Source: Coix lacryma-jobi var. lacryma-jobi (taxonomy: Eukaryota > Streptophyta > Magnoliopsida > Poales > Poaceae). From it: DNA of 64,000 nt. Made by a program: the position numbers and the translations under genes. The notes under the pieces are model-generated. The model did not search any database. It was not told where the DNA came from and saw nothing but the letters and a program-made list of their open reading frames with translations. Positions 33,690-45,400 of this stretch are shown in pieces. The DNA is taken from NCBI GenBank assembly GCA_009763385.1, contig CM019825.1:22832278-22896277 (forward strand), written 5' to 3'. Every line of letters begins with the position of its first letter. The first letter of the stretch is position 1.

Positions 33690-34900
33690 CGACATGTTTG
33701 CGTGGAACCCTCGGACATGCCGGGCATACCGAGGGAAGTCGCCGAGCACGCCTTGGAGATCCAGGCCGGGTCCAGACCAGTGAAGCAACGCCTGCGCCGC
33801 TTCGACGAGGAAAAGCGCAGGATCATCGGCGAGGAGGTGCACAAGCTTTTGGCGGCCGGATTCATCAAGGAGGTATTTTACCCAGAGTGGCTAGCTAACC
33901 CTGTACTAGTTAGGAAAAAGAATGGAAAAATGCGGATGTGTGTAGATTACACTGGTCTGAATAAAGCATGTCCAAAAGTTCCATTTCCTTTACCTAGAAT
34001 TGACCAGATCGTCGATTCCACTGCTGGGTGCGAAGTGCTTTCGTTCCTTGATGCGTATTCCGGCTACCACCAAATTAGGATGAGAAAATCCGATGAGCTC
34101 ACGACCTCTTTTATCACGCCATTTGGTATGTACTCTATGTTACGATGCCCTTCGGCCTTCGAAACGCCGGGGCAACGTACCAACGATGTATGCAGCACAT
34201 CTTTGGTGAGCACATAGGCAAGACCGTCGAGGCCTACGTCGATGACATCGTGGTTAAAACCAAAAAAGTAGGGAACCTCATCAGCAACCTCGAGACCACG
34301 TTCGAGTGCCTCCGGGCCAAGAATGTGAAGCTCAACCCCGAGAAGTGCGTCTTTGGTGTGCCTCGAGGCATGCTACTTGGCTACATCGTCTCGCAACGGG
34401 GGATCGAGGCAAACCCTGAAAAAATCTCAGCAGTCACGAGGATGGGCCCGATTCGTGACCTCAAGGGCGTACAGAAAGTAACGGGCTGCCTAGCCGCTCT
34501 CAGGAGATTCATCTCGAGGCTGGGGGAAAAAGCACTACCCCTCTACCGCCTACTAAAAAGACGGAACACTTTGCGTGGACCGCCGAAGCCGAGGAGGCCT
34601 TAACCAAGTTGAAGGGGCTGCTGACTTGTGCACCAATTCTCGTGCCCCCGCGACCAGCCGAAGGTGACGGTTCCCCCGAGCCCCTCCTCCTCTATGTGGC
34701 CGCAACCACTCAGGTGGTTAGCGCGGTCATAGCCGTCGAGAGGCACGAGGAGGGTCATACATTGCCGGTCCAGGGCGGCGTATACTTCACCAGTGAGGTA
34801 CTCTCCGAGGCCAAGGTCCGGTACCCGCACATCCAAAAGCTGCTCTACGGCATCATCGTCACAAGGCGCAAGCTCCAGCACTACTTCCTTGCTCATCCGT
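33690..34900 (+). pseudogene. Retrotransposon reverse transcriptase and first RNase H
   Basis: RNA-dependent DNA polymerase: VRKKNGKMRMCVDYTGLNKA, motif A FLDAYSGYHQI (about 34046), and motif C YVDDIVVK (about 34230) are all visible, followed by the connection and the Ty3-type RNase H (about 34609-34900; AAATTQVVSAVIAVE-like to IVTRRKLQHYFLAHP). A one-base shift lies at about 34137, between motif A and PFGLRNAGATYQR, and another near 34590. Bases of about 33880-34140 use AT-rich codons, unlike the GC-rich flanks. Confidence 0.9.
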
Positions 34901-35069
34901 AACGGTGGTATCGTCCTTCCCCCTCGGAGAGATCGTCAACAATCGGGAGGCCACGGGGCGCATCGCCAAGTGGTCCGCCGAACTGATGGGGGAGACCATC
35001 ACCTACGCCCCGCGAAAGGCCATCAAATCGCAAGCGTTGCGGACTTCGTTGCTGAATGGACCGACACTC

Positions 35070-35500
35070 AGCTCCCGCCGGCACAGATTCAGGCCGAACT
35101 CTGGACCATGTACTTCGATGGATCCCTCACGAAGACGGGGGCGGGAGCAGGCCTGCTCTTCATCTCACCCTCGGAGTACACATGCGTTACCTGCTTCGCT
35201 TGCACTTCCCCGCCTCCAACAACGTCGCCGAGTACGAGGCCCTTGTCAATGGGCTGCGCATCGCCCTCGAGCTCGGGGTCCGACGCCTCGACGCCCGAGG
35301 AGACTCGCAGCTCGTCGTCAACCAGGTATGAAGGCTCGAGCTGCATCGATCCCAGATGGAGGCATACTGCGGGAGGTGCGCAAGCTGGAAGACAAGTTTT
35401 ACGGCCTCGAGCTCAACCACATAGCTCGGAAATACAACGAGGCCGCAGACGAGCTGGCAAAGTTGGCGTCCACGCGCGGCACGGTACCGCCAGACGTCTT
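35070..35500 (+). pseudogene. Second RNase H domain (aRNH type)
   Basis: An additional RNase H, separate from the RT-linked one: LWTMYFDGSLTKTGAGAGLL (first Asp), NNVAEYEALVNGLRIALELG (Glu), RLDARGDSQLVVNQV (Asp), and NEAADELAKLAS (last Asp), so the DEDD set is present. The arrangement matches the extra archaeal-type RNase H reported in Tat/Ogre elements. The frame shifts between the first and second blocks (about 35185) and again after about 35330. Confidence 0.85.
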
Positions 35501-35689
35501 CTCGAGGGACGTCTTCGAGCCATCCGTCGAAATCGACCCGGGGGCTGGCCCCTCGACGCCACCCCTCGAGCAGGACACGGGGCTCGACTCTCAACGCCAC
35601 CCCACGAGAAGGACCCCTCGACGTCCGCAGAAGCGATGCAGGTCGACACACACGCCCCTTCGTCATCACGGCCCCTCGACTGGCGGACG

Positions 35690-36930
35690 CCCTACCTCGA
35701 CTACCTGACGCGAGGCGAGCTACCAGAAGACAAGACGGAGGCCCGACGCATCGCTCGAAGGGCCAAGACCTACGTCATCTACGGCGACGAACGGGAGCTA
35801 TACCGACGAAGTCCGACCGGGATCCTTCAACGCTGCATCCCACTCGAGGAAGGCGCAAGCTCCTCGACGATATGCACTCGGGGGCTTGCGGCCACCACGC
35901 GGCGCCGAGGCCCTGGTTGGCAACGCTTCCGACAAGGCTTCTATTGGCCGACCGCCATTGGGGATGCCAAGCGTTTGGTCCAGGCATGCCATGGGTGTCA
36001 ATTCTACGCCAAGCAAACGCACCAGCCCGCACACGCCCTGCAGATGATCCCAATCACTTGGCCATTTGCCGTTTGGGGGCTCGACCTCGTGGGTCCCTTC
36101 AAAAGGACAAGTGGAGGGTACACACACATGCTCGTGGCCGTCGACAAGTTCACCAAGTGGATCGAGGCTAAGCCGATAGGAGATCCCACCTCCGAGAGGG
36201 CTGTCGAGTTCATCGCCAACATCATGTACCGGTTCGGGTGCCTAATGTCATCATCACCGACAATGGCACCCAATTCACGGGCAAAAGTTCACCAACTTCT
36301 GCGATGACAACAACATTCGCATAACCTGGGCCTCGGTCGCATACCCCAATGCAACGGGCAGGTCGAGCGCGCCAACGGCATGATACTCCATGGGCTGAAG
36401 CAAAGGCTGTTCAAGACCCTCAAGAATTTCGGAAAGGGGTGGGCTACAGAACTCCCCTCGGTGCTGTGGGGCCTCAGGACTACGCCGAGTCGAGCCACCG
36501 GGTTCACTCCGTTTTTCCTAACCTACGGCGCCGAGGCCGTCTTACCTACGGACCTCGAGTACGGTTCACCTCGACTTCGAGCCTGCAACGAGCAAACCAG
36601 CGACGAAAGGCTCGCCAACGCCAAGGACCAGCTCGAGGAGGCCCGAGACGTGGCGCTCATCAACTCCGCACGCTACCAGCAAACACTTCGATGCTACCAC
36701 GACAAGCACGTGCGCAAAAGGGACCTGGCGGTGGGGGACCTCGTGCTTCGACGGCTGCAAGACAATCGAGGGCGCCATAAGCTCACCCCTCCGTGGGAAG
36801 GCCCTATCACCGTGGCTGAAGTACTCAAGCCAGGCACATACAAGCTCTACGACGACAAGGCAGGATCCTGGCGAACGCGTGGAACATATCTCAGCTACGT
36901 CGCTTCTACCCTTAAGGGCCTCGAGGCCTT
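35690..36930 (+). pseudogene. Retrotransposon integrase
   Basis: Inserts element cDNA into host DNA. Zinc-binding part around 35868-36015 (HSGACGHH ... CHGCQFY), catalytic core WGLDLVGPFKRTSGGYTHML with first Asp (about 36076), second Asp in a TDNGTQF-like block near 36258 in another frame, and the Glu in a QVERAN-like block near 36362. The C-terminal part (FLTYGAEAVLPTDLEYGSPR to LAVGDLVLRRLQDN) is open to 37033. Frame changes lie at about 35860 and 36240-36380. Confidence 0.88.
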
Positions 36931-37033
36931 GTTCATTTTATTGCTTTGTACAAACATGTTGAATATAAATGGGCCAACTCGTGCGCCATCTTTCATGTTC
37001 TTAGCAACTCAAGGTAGCCTCGACCCTGCCTAG

Positions 37034-37430
37034 CTCAGGGTCGAGCCTCCCTCGGGGGCTGACAAGGGGGTAAACGCCCCAGACTCCGGAAAACGCGTGT
37101 TTTCTTTTCAAAAAATTTGACCCTCGTCTCGACTCGCGCCTCGAACGAACTAGCGATGTCTAAATCTTAAAGTACCTCGAGCCCCAAGGTTGGGGGGCGT
37201 CGACGTAGACGGCCGCCTACGCCCCCGGGCTACGGTGCCCTACCTACGCCTCCCCTCGAGGGGCTCGCGACGTACCAAAGGAACACAGACTAAGTTAGCA
37301 GAAACTCGAGCTTGCGACAAAGAGAAGCGGTCAAATGCATTCGAAAAGAAAACAACTCTTTTCATAAACAAATCACATATACATTCGGGTATCGACGTAC
37401 CCTCATTTATGTCACAGAATTCTTACAAGG
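37034..37430. other. Spacer after integrase
   Basis: Non-coding region between the end of pol and the end of the antisense gene. Contains many CTCGAG/CCTCGA words typical of this element. Confidence 0.5.
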
Positions 37431-40400
37431 GCCTCGACGCCCAAATTTGGCACGCAGGCCTCAGTCCTCGTCGGTACGGTACTCCTCCCGAGGTCCACGA
37501 TGGCAGGCTCGACCTCGACGCCGAGCTCGAAGGAGGAGGGCTCCCGACACCGCTGCTGGCGTCAGGAGGCAGCACGTCCTCCTCGAAGATCTTCGCAAGC
37601 GACGTCCCCGGCATCTCCATCTTCTCCAAAATTTTGTCAACTCGGCGGTTGTTCCACTCCTCATCCTTCCCCTCGATCTCGATGAAGCCATTCGCGACAA
37701 CATGGACCGGGAAGCGGAAACCGGAGCGAAACAACCGCGAGTGTCTCTGCTTTGGCTTGACGCCGTGATGGAGAGCTTGCCGGACACGGTCCCGTGCGGC
37801 TGCGTCGAAGAAGCACAAGGCGTCGACCAAGGCATCGCCCCGAGCCATTGCACCTTCTGCCGCGGTCACAGGAGGAGCACCCCACATGGGGCCGAGCCGA
37901 TCGAGAGAAGAGCGAGCCCGCTCCGCCACCATCGTCTCATCTTGGAGCTGGTCCAAGAGCCTGGTTCGTCTCACGGAGCTCCTCGACCGTCTTCTCGACC
38001 CTGCGCAGCAAACAAGGAAGAGTGAGACTGCGGCATAACAAAGAACTTCGAGAACCAAACAAGAACAAGGTGTAAGCCTCACCGTCGCAGTGTTGCCCCA
38101 GTGCGGCGAGGTCGCTGGTTAGGCCCTCAGCACGCTGCTCCAGCCTGCGCTTCTCGGCCAGCGTGAGGAGCTTCTCGGACCTAAGGTCCTCGATCAGCCG
38201 GCCCGCCTCTACCAGGGCCAGATCCTTGCGGATCACCTCCTGCCGCGCCGCCCCCTCGGCAGCTCGGGCGGTGGCGGCACCACTCTTGGCGTCTTCGGCC
38301 TCTTTTCTCGCCGCCTCCGCTGCGGTTCGGGCAACGGCGGCCTCGCCACGGGCGTCAGCAGCCTCCTGCTTTGCCGCCTCGGCTTCAGCCCGGGCAGAGG
38401 TGGCCTCGATTCGGGCATCCGCGGCCTCCTTCCTCGACGCTTCGAGAACGGCGGCGGCCTCCTCCTTGGATCGAGCGACCTCGCCTCGAGCCACCGGACC
38501 TCCGCCTCTGCCTCGTTAAGCCGGCTCGCCATCTGGGCGTTCCGGCTCAGCTCCGCGCGAGATCTCGAAGCTCCGCCTCGCCCGCGCGAGGGCGGCTGAC
38601 ACCTGTGCGGACCGGCCCGCCTCCTCGGAGCAGGACCGCTCCGCCTCCGCCATAAGCGGCCACCTCCCGGAAGATGGACCGCACCTCGCGCGGGGCCCCC
38701 CGCTGGGCCGGCTGCTCGATGGGAACCACGACAAGGGCGGGCTCAGTGGGACGGGAACGGCCATATCGGTCGGTCGAGCTCGATGTCGGGCAGATCCTCC
38801 TCCGCCTCGAGCTGCCCCGACAGCGCCCGCCGCCCGACGGCACGGGCCCCGACTCCCTCCGTCCCTCCCCGGCGCTTCCTGTTGCGGATCGGTCGAGGAA
38901 GGCTCGACCCCGGGCCCTCTTCCCTGCCGGGCCCTCCGGCTCCTTTTCGGTGCGGGCCGGCACAGGGCGCCTCCACCGTCATCGAGCCCCGGCCCCTCCG
39001 CCGCGCACCTCCGTCCGCGCACCCTCCACCGTCCTCCTCCCCCCCAGGCCGCCCCCGTCTCCCCAGCCTCGCCGGTCCGCCCGCCGACGCGCGGCGCCTC
39101 CCAGCCGCCGGCGCCGCAGCCGCCAGCGCCCCCCAGTCGTTCTCCGCCGAGCCTCCGTCGGCTCCTCCGCCGCTTCATTCCGCACCCCGCCGTCTGGTGA
39201 GGGGCAAGGACGGGCGGGGCCTCGCCAGGCGCTTCCCCCGACCACCGTCATGGAGGGGAAGGATGCGGTTGCACCATCGCGGGGAGGTTAGGCAGTGCTT
39301 CGCGGATACGGCGGTGGCATCGATGCCATGACTGAGGCCCCCTGCAAAATGAGATGACGGAGATGTCAGAACCAGGAAGAGTACCTCGACCCCTATGGTC
39401 GATGGCGACGGCCTCACAAAATTTGCGACGATCATACGCCCCCTCAGCCATGGCAGCTCGGGCCTTCTCCAGCCAAGCGGCCTCTCTAGCGGAGGAAGGT
39501 GCCATACCTCGAGGTGCCTGTGCCTCGACGGGCTCGAGGCCTTGGCCCGCTTGGACGAAGCGAGATCCACCTCCTGGTAGGAGCGCTTCCCCCTGAGAAG
39601 ATGGAGATGGCACGTGTCATTAAAAGCAAAGAGGTGAAGCCTCACTACCGACGAGACCGAAGGAAACTACTCACCCGAAGCGGCGGCTGGGCTTCTTCCC
39701 GGAGTCGCGGACCCACTCGGGGCTTCGAGCCCACCCCACGGCTCGAGCCCTGCGCCTGGGCCGTCTCCGCAGGGCTGGGATGGGGGAGGGCTCCCGACGC
39801 CTCCCATGGCTCGACCTCGAGGAGAGCCCTCCTTCCGCCCCACATCGCGGGAGGGCGACCGTACCGTCCTCGTGCTGACGTCAGGCGCTCGCCCCGGCGC
39901 GGGCTCCGGGACCTGCTCCGGCGCCCACACTGGTGGTCGCGCCCTCCGGCATCCGCTTCCGCGTCCCGGCGGCGGTGCGGCGATGGACTCCGGGGACGCT
40001 CGCGCCCCTAGTCACGAGCCGCTCGGGGGCTCCCTCCCCGACGCTCATGATGGCGCGGGCTCGACGCCTCTTCTTGGCGCCCACCTCCTCCGCGGGCTCG
40101 ACGGCGCCCTTGCGGCTCACGGGGGTCGGGCCCGAAACCCTTCTCGACCTGTCGACCGCCTCTCGAGGCCCGCCCCCTCTCGAGACCCCCCGTCTGGGCT
40201 GACGCGGGGGCGGCCTCCTTGGCGCAGTGGCGGAGGCGCTCCGGTCCGGGGCTTCCTTGCGACTGGGGGCACGTCCGGTGCGGAGCTCGACGGACCTCGG
40301 GCCCCCGACGAGGCAGGGATCGGCGCCACCTTCCGCGGCTGCGTCCCGCGCCCCCCTTTTGTCGGTGGGACCTCCAGTGTACCCTCCTGCACAGAGGAGC

Positions 40401-41766
40401 GGTCAGCCCTGTCATCGACGAGCCCCGCGCGCATCAAGCGCGCATCCATCCCCTCGTCGTCGTCCTCCTCCTCGTCACTACTCTCCTCCTCCGAGCTCGA
40501 GGAGCTCAGCTCGGGGGACCCGTCCCCAGGCTGACGGTTACGACGAGCTTTCGCCAGTCTCTGCTCCCGAGCTAAGCGACGCAAGTTTTTATCTTTCTCT
40601 TTCTTCTTTTTGGCATCCTTGCTCTCCTTGTCCTTTTGAGCAGAGAGGCGCCTCACCTGAGCATCCGCGGCGTCCTCCCTCACCGGGGGCCTCGACGCGC
40701 GACAAGTAAATGCCCCCTGAAGAAAGAAGAAGCGTGATGAGACAAACCACAAGACGGATGCAAACGGGTCGAAGAGGAAGAAGGGGGAGGAGGCTCGAGA
40801 TAGCTCGACTCGAGGGAGGCTTACCAGGTCGAGACACCCCTCGTCGGGTGCCATCGCGACAAGGTGGGAGAGTTCAGGAACGAACGGCCCCTGGATCGTG
40901 ATCGACACCCGGGAGACGCCCTCGTTCCGGGACAGCCTCTCTTCGGCCATCCTCGAGCGATTGAGCGCCTCGAGCTGAGCCTGCGGGCTCATCTCGTGCA
41001 TAAGAAGAGGGCGGTCCGCCAGCGGGAGAACTCTTCGCTGGTGGAACGCCCAAATGACCGCTTGCACGGTCAGCTTCTTCTCATCCACCAGCGTCTTCAT
41101 CATCTCCATCAGCGGGGCCAGGTGGCGTTGCCTGTCCGCCGCGACGCCCCAGGTCCACTTCTCCGGGCGTCGAGTAAGGACCCTGCCGGTGTACTGCGGA
41201 AGGAGGCCACCTTCGTTCCGCAGATAGAACCAATGGTCGTCCCACCCGGCCTGGTTGGTGGATAGCTTATATCGCAGGTACTCGCGGGGGACATTGGCCG
41301 ACGAGGTCCCCGCCCTCGCGGTGATGGCAAGGGAGCCCATGCGCACGGGCCGCCTCCCGCTGGGCTTCAGGGACTTGATGAAGAGCTCGCCCCGAAGAGA
41401 TGGACGAACATCTCCCAGTGCGGCTCCATCTTCAGGTACCCCTCGCACACCGCGGCGAATATGGCGGCGTGCGAGATGGAGTTGGGGGAGAAGTGTTGCA
41501 GCTCCACCTCGAAATGGTGGGCCAGCCCTCGCAAGAAGTGGCTCGGCGGGACGCCGAGCCCCATACGGTGGTAGCGCGTGAAGCTCACCACGTACCCCTC
41601 CGGCGGGTGCGGCTCCCGTGCTCCGCCGACGGGATAACCCACCATGCGGGTCCCTCCTCCGGTTGGGGTGCAGAAGCCCCTGGGCCACCAGCGAGTCCAT
41701 CTCGCTCTGCGTCACCTTCGGCGGGCTCCAGTCCTCGGCCGGCAGCATCTGTGTTTGGGTGGCCAT
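37430..41766 (-). pseudogene. Antisense gene of the retrotransposon (putative gypsy-type transposon domain, coiled coil)
   Basis: Minus-strand gene opposite to pol, function unknown. It starts ATG at 41766 (MATQTQMLPAEDW) and carries the plant domain known as putative gypsy type transposon (PF04195): SFTRYHRMGLGVP, FEVELQHFSPNSISHAAIF and GWDDHWFYLRN. Then come a Lys/Glu and Ser/acidic region (SSSSSEEESSDEEEDDDEG, about 40440-40500), Pro/Arg-rich sequence and an Ala/Glu-rich coiled coil (about 37950-38500). Probable introns: 40717-40824 (donor CTG|GTAAGC, 108 nt, phase 0) and 39593-39674 (donor GGTGAGT); others likely. Compared with the second copy, three single C bases are missing at CCGG-type sites (near 41661, 41619 and 41396); together they restore the original frame. 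Coiled-coil and domain reading are clear; the full exon model is not. Confidence 0.75.
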
Positions 41767-41904
41767 GACGGTGGCGCGGCGCGGATCCGAGCGGCGGACG
41801 GGCGGCCGGAAATCCCCAATCGATTGGCTCGAAGAAGAGGCGCGTAAAGGCTACGGCGGTGGCGAAGGCAAAGGCAAAGTAAAGGTTATTTTTCCCTCTT
41901 TCGG

Positions 41905-41912
41905 TATTTATA
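41905..41912 (-). promoter_or_regulatory. TATA box of the antisense gene
   Basis: TATAAATA on the minus strand (CCCCTATAAATACCG), about 140 bp before the antisense start codon. The second retrotransposon copy has CCCTTATAAATATCG at the matching place (63385-63399). Confidence 0.7.
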
Positions 41913-42159
41913 GGGGGAAATCCAGACGGGCGCGATCTCCCACGACGTAAAAAGGTAACAGAATGCATTCAATGCGCCCACCTAACCGCGTCTCGAGCCG
42001 GGTGCAGGATACACGCGTTACCTCTCCATTCGCTCCACTACCCGGGCCCGCCACGACCGTCGCTCCGGCTTCGCGCCCGCCGCTCTCCCCGACGGTTTCT
42101 GCCTAAAAAGGCGTGCCCAACGGGCAGAAGGACTCCCAGACGACGGAGGCTTCTTCATA

Positions 42160-43172
42160 AAGGTAAAAATGGGCCCCGGCCCTAAGTCTCGAAGTAGCGA
42201 AGGCTGGCCCTCGAAGAGGGTTCGACAGCCGGCTTCGAGCACCCGAGTCAGGGACACCAAGGGGCGCCACTCGCGGCATTACTCGAGGGCCGAGCCCTCG
42301 AGGCCCCTCACGTGTATCCAAGGCGGGGAGCTCGACGTGCAGTGAGATCCCCTCGGAGGGAGGCATCGAGCCACCGGGTCCTATCGAATGGACCCGGCAC
42401 TCCTGCAGACTGAGCACCCATGCTTTATGAGACCGCCTCCGGGCCACAGTCGACCCCTAACGAACGGGGCACGAGCTCTCACTTGGATTCCCCGTTACCA
42501 GCTCACCGGGAACCTCGATACTCGCCCACCCGGGGTAGTACGAGGCATCCCCCCTCGCATCCAATCGAAAGGACTCGCGGGATGACAAGCCAGGGCAATC
42601 GGCATGCCGGACAGCTCGAGGAGCCGGCCAGTCGGTTCAGCCTGGCACCCCTCGACGAAAGAGGGTCTAAAAACTCGGACAGTTGCGACTAATCTCTTTT
42701 TTATGTGAGCATGAGGTTTTCAGGCCTCGGGTGAAAGCTCGACCCCCATCTCGCCTGAGCCCTCGGGGCCGGACCTCGAACGATCGCTCGTTCTCCGTCT
42801 CGCTCAAGCCCTCCGAGCCAAGCCTCAGACGGAGTCTCCCACGACAAAGGAAAGGTAACCATAAACATTTAACGAGACTACCAAACCACGTTTCGAGTCT
42901 GTTGACAAGTACACACGGCACCGCGATCTCCGCTCCCTGACGATATCCGCCTAAAAAGGCGCGCCCACTGGGCAGAAGGCTCCCAACCGACGGAGGATTC
43001 TTCGGGAAGCCCACGAGGGAGTTCTAACCACTCCCCCATGGCCTCGGGGGCTACACCCGCGGGTGTCGCTCGCACGACACCCACGGAATCAAATCGACAA
43101 AATCCTCGAGACCAGTTAGCTATCCATCGAGATCCCAATCTGCAGCCCCTGCTCGAATGCAAGCACTCAAAC
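42160..43172. other. Retrotransposon non-coding region before the 3' LTR
   Basis: Contains a CGAAGCCGGCT/AGCCGGCTTCG region near 42170-42245 that is tandemly doubled in the second copy, and LTR-like units near 42720-42850 (CTCGTTCTCCGTCTCGCTC). Corresponds to 62291-63370 of the inverted copy. Confidence 0.6.
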
Positions 43173-43189
43173 AAGGGCTCGGGGGCTAC
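43173..43189 (+). other. Polypurine tract
   Basis: AAGGGCTCGGGGGCTAC directly precedes the 3' LTR, the position of plus-strand primer. The inverted copy has the complement at 62291-62308. Confidence 0.75.
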
Positions 43190-44566
43190 TGTCGGTGGTA
43201 CAAAAAAGGGGTACCCCCAATCAACGCAAACACCCGAACGCTCCATCTCCGTCTCGCCCGAGCCCTCCCAGCAAGGCCTCGGGCGAACGCTCCGTCTCCG
43301 TCTCGCCCGAGCCCTCCCAACAAGGCCTCGGGCGAACGCTCCGTCTCCGTCTCGCCAGCCCTCCCAGCAAGGCCTCGGGCGAACGCTCCGTCTCCGTCTC
43401 GCCCAAGCCCTCCCAGCCAGGCCTGGGGCGAGCGCTCTATCGCCGTCTCGTCCGAGCCCTCCCAGCAAGGCCTCGGGCGAAAGCTCTATCTCCGTCTCGC
43501 CCGAGCCCTCCCAGCCAGGCCGGACGAACGCTCTGTCTCCGTCTCGCCCGAGCCCTCCCAGCAAGGCCTCGGGCGAGCACGATCGCTCTCCGTCTCGCTC
43601 GAGCCCTCCAGACCTCGGGCAAGCGCGCCCCCACACCTCGAGCCTTAACACACGGACCTCGAGCTGCACAGACAGCCGTACCAGCCCATACCACGCATTT
43701 AATGCCTTCACCTACTCCGGTCATGTCCACTAGTGCACGGCATGTACCACAGTAACTCGGTGTAAAGGTCAAGTCTCGTTTTCACCACAAGCATGGGCAA
43801 AAGGGCACCAGTGCAGCACTGTTCGGCCATGCCAGGCACTGTAACCCCTCGAGGCCGGCTACGCGCCCCTCGAGCCAGGCACTGTAACCCCTCGAGGCCG
43901 GCTACGCGCCCCTCGAGCCCTGCGCTGTAACACCTCGAAGCCGGCTCCGCGCCCCTCGAGCCCCCGTGGCACCACCTCGAAGCCGGCTCCGCGCCCTTCG
44001 AGCCCTAACTACTTTCGTGCTATTGGAAGACAGGTACCCCAAGACCCGGAGGGACCCCGCCGCGTACTGTACATTCCGGATGGGTGCTGTACGGCTCCCG
44101 CCTTGTCGCGCCACCACGTCCGCACCCAGGATGGAAGCCACGACCCAAGGACGCCTCAACAGCGACAATCACATCGGCTCCAGTGGCCCCGACAAGACAG
44201 AGTTCCTACCCTTTTCCGTATGGGGCACCATACGCCCCGACACCTGTAATACTTTCATGTAACCCTGGCCTCCCCTTGCTCTATAAAAGGGGACGCTAGG
44301 GCCCTCATCCGGGACGACGGACACAACACACGAGTCCACGCACAGACACGAGTCCGGACTCCGGTCCACGCTCACCGAGCTTGTATTCTCCCCTGTACAA
44401 GCACTTAGGTGCAAGTAATACAAGAACATTCCCCCCCCCGCTGGACGTAGGGCCTTCTTTGCCCGAACCAGGATAAATCCTTGTGTCCCCTTGCATCACC
44501 ATCCAGGAAGAGAAGCACGCGATCATATTACTCGTTGGTGTGATACCCGGGTACGAAACACCGACA
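43190..44566 (+). repeat. 3' LTR
   Basis: 1,377 bp, TGTCGG to CCGACA. Aligns throughout with the 5' LTR; by eye the differences are a handful of mostly transition substitutions and a larger number of one-base indels in G/C/A runs, plus about one extra 49-bp repeat (array 43232-43620). Confidence 0.93.
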
Positions 44567-44739
44567 ATATGTCTTAGAACCGGACATCATACCATCGTTA
44601 GACATAAACCGATATACACACACGTTGTTAGTTTAGGTCATGAATAGAATAGGAAGACATGCGGGAACATTCTAGGATTCTAGGAAATAAAATATGAAGC
44701 GTTGCAAGAATCCACTTCCGACTCCCTAATATTAAAGAG

Positions 44740-45400
44740 ATCGTGACACTCTCTCTCCTTTATCCACCTGTTCTTCACTTCTATCCTTCTTTGGGGGTAA
44801 GATTATCCAACAAGTCTAGGACGGTGAGATTCTCATGCTCTCCAGAAGGAGTGTGTCTTATGAAAATGTGGATTGGGTTGGTTAACATTATCGAGGATGT
44901 ACAATTAAATAAGGTGTCAAACCAAATAATATGGAGTTTTAGTTTCAATAAATTTTTTTCAGTACAATCTTTATATGATGTCATTAATCATCATGGGGTT
45001 AAGCCTATTTTTGTACACTTAGTCTGGAAGTTGAAAATTCCCCTAGAGTCCAGATTTTTTGTGGCTGTTATCCAAGAATAAATTGCTCACTAGAGACAAC
45101 TTGGCTAAGAGAAGGGAAGTGTCTTACCGAACTTGCTTGTTCTGTTTGAACCTGAAACTATTCACAATGTCTTTTTTGATTGTTGTGTGGCAAAAGCTCT
45201 TTGGGGCTTTTTGTCTGATGTGCTTGATCTTTGTGGTGTTTGGTCTTATGAATTTGTGGCTAAGCTTTGGATTGCTAATAAAAACATTTGATAACAAAAT
45301 GTTATTTTCGCAGGTTCCTTGTGGTGCTTATAGAAAATGCACAATAATCTGTGTTTTCAGGTGGAGGTTTGACTAGGGATGAAAAACAGTTTTTTGTGGA
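44740..45400 (+). pseudogene. LINE retrotransposon fragment (zinc-binding RT C-terminus)
   Basis: Decayed 3' coding part of a plant LINE. FNKFFSVQSLYDVIN and VWKLKIPLESRFF (44940-45060) continue after a one-base frame change as LWLLSKNKLLTRDNLAKRRE and RTCLFCLN, the pattern of the zf-RVT domain found behind LINE reverse transcriptases (usual WKL.IP...FF.WLL...LLT..NL..R). Sequence to about 45560 with stops probably belongs to the same relic. No RT core is present. Confidence 0.75.

Larger units (their letters stand above)
29027..44566 (+). mobile_element. Ty3/Gypsy LTR retrotransposon, Tat (Retand-like) lineage, complete
   Basis: 15,540 bp between LTRs beginning TGTCGGTG and ending CACCGACA, with ATAT on both outer sides (29023-29026, 44567-44570). 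Sense order: gag, protease, RT, RNase H, a second RNase H, integrase; then about 6 kb with a large antisense gene, polypurine tract and 3' LTR. RNase H duplication and an antisense gene after integrase are known for the Tat/Ogre lineage. The sense frames are interrupted repeatedly by single-base shifts, though the LTRs are highly similar; either the copy is recent but inactive or the sequence has errors. A second copy lies inverted at 60923-64000. Confidence 0.93.
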
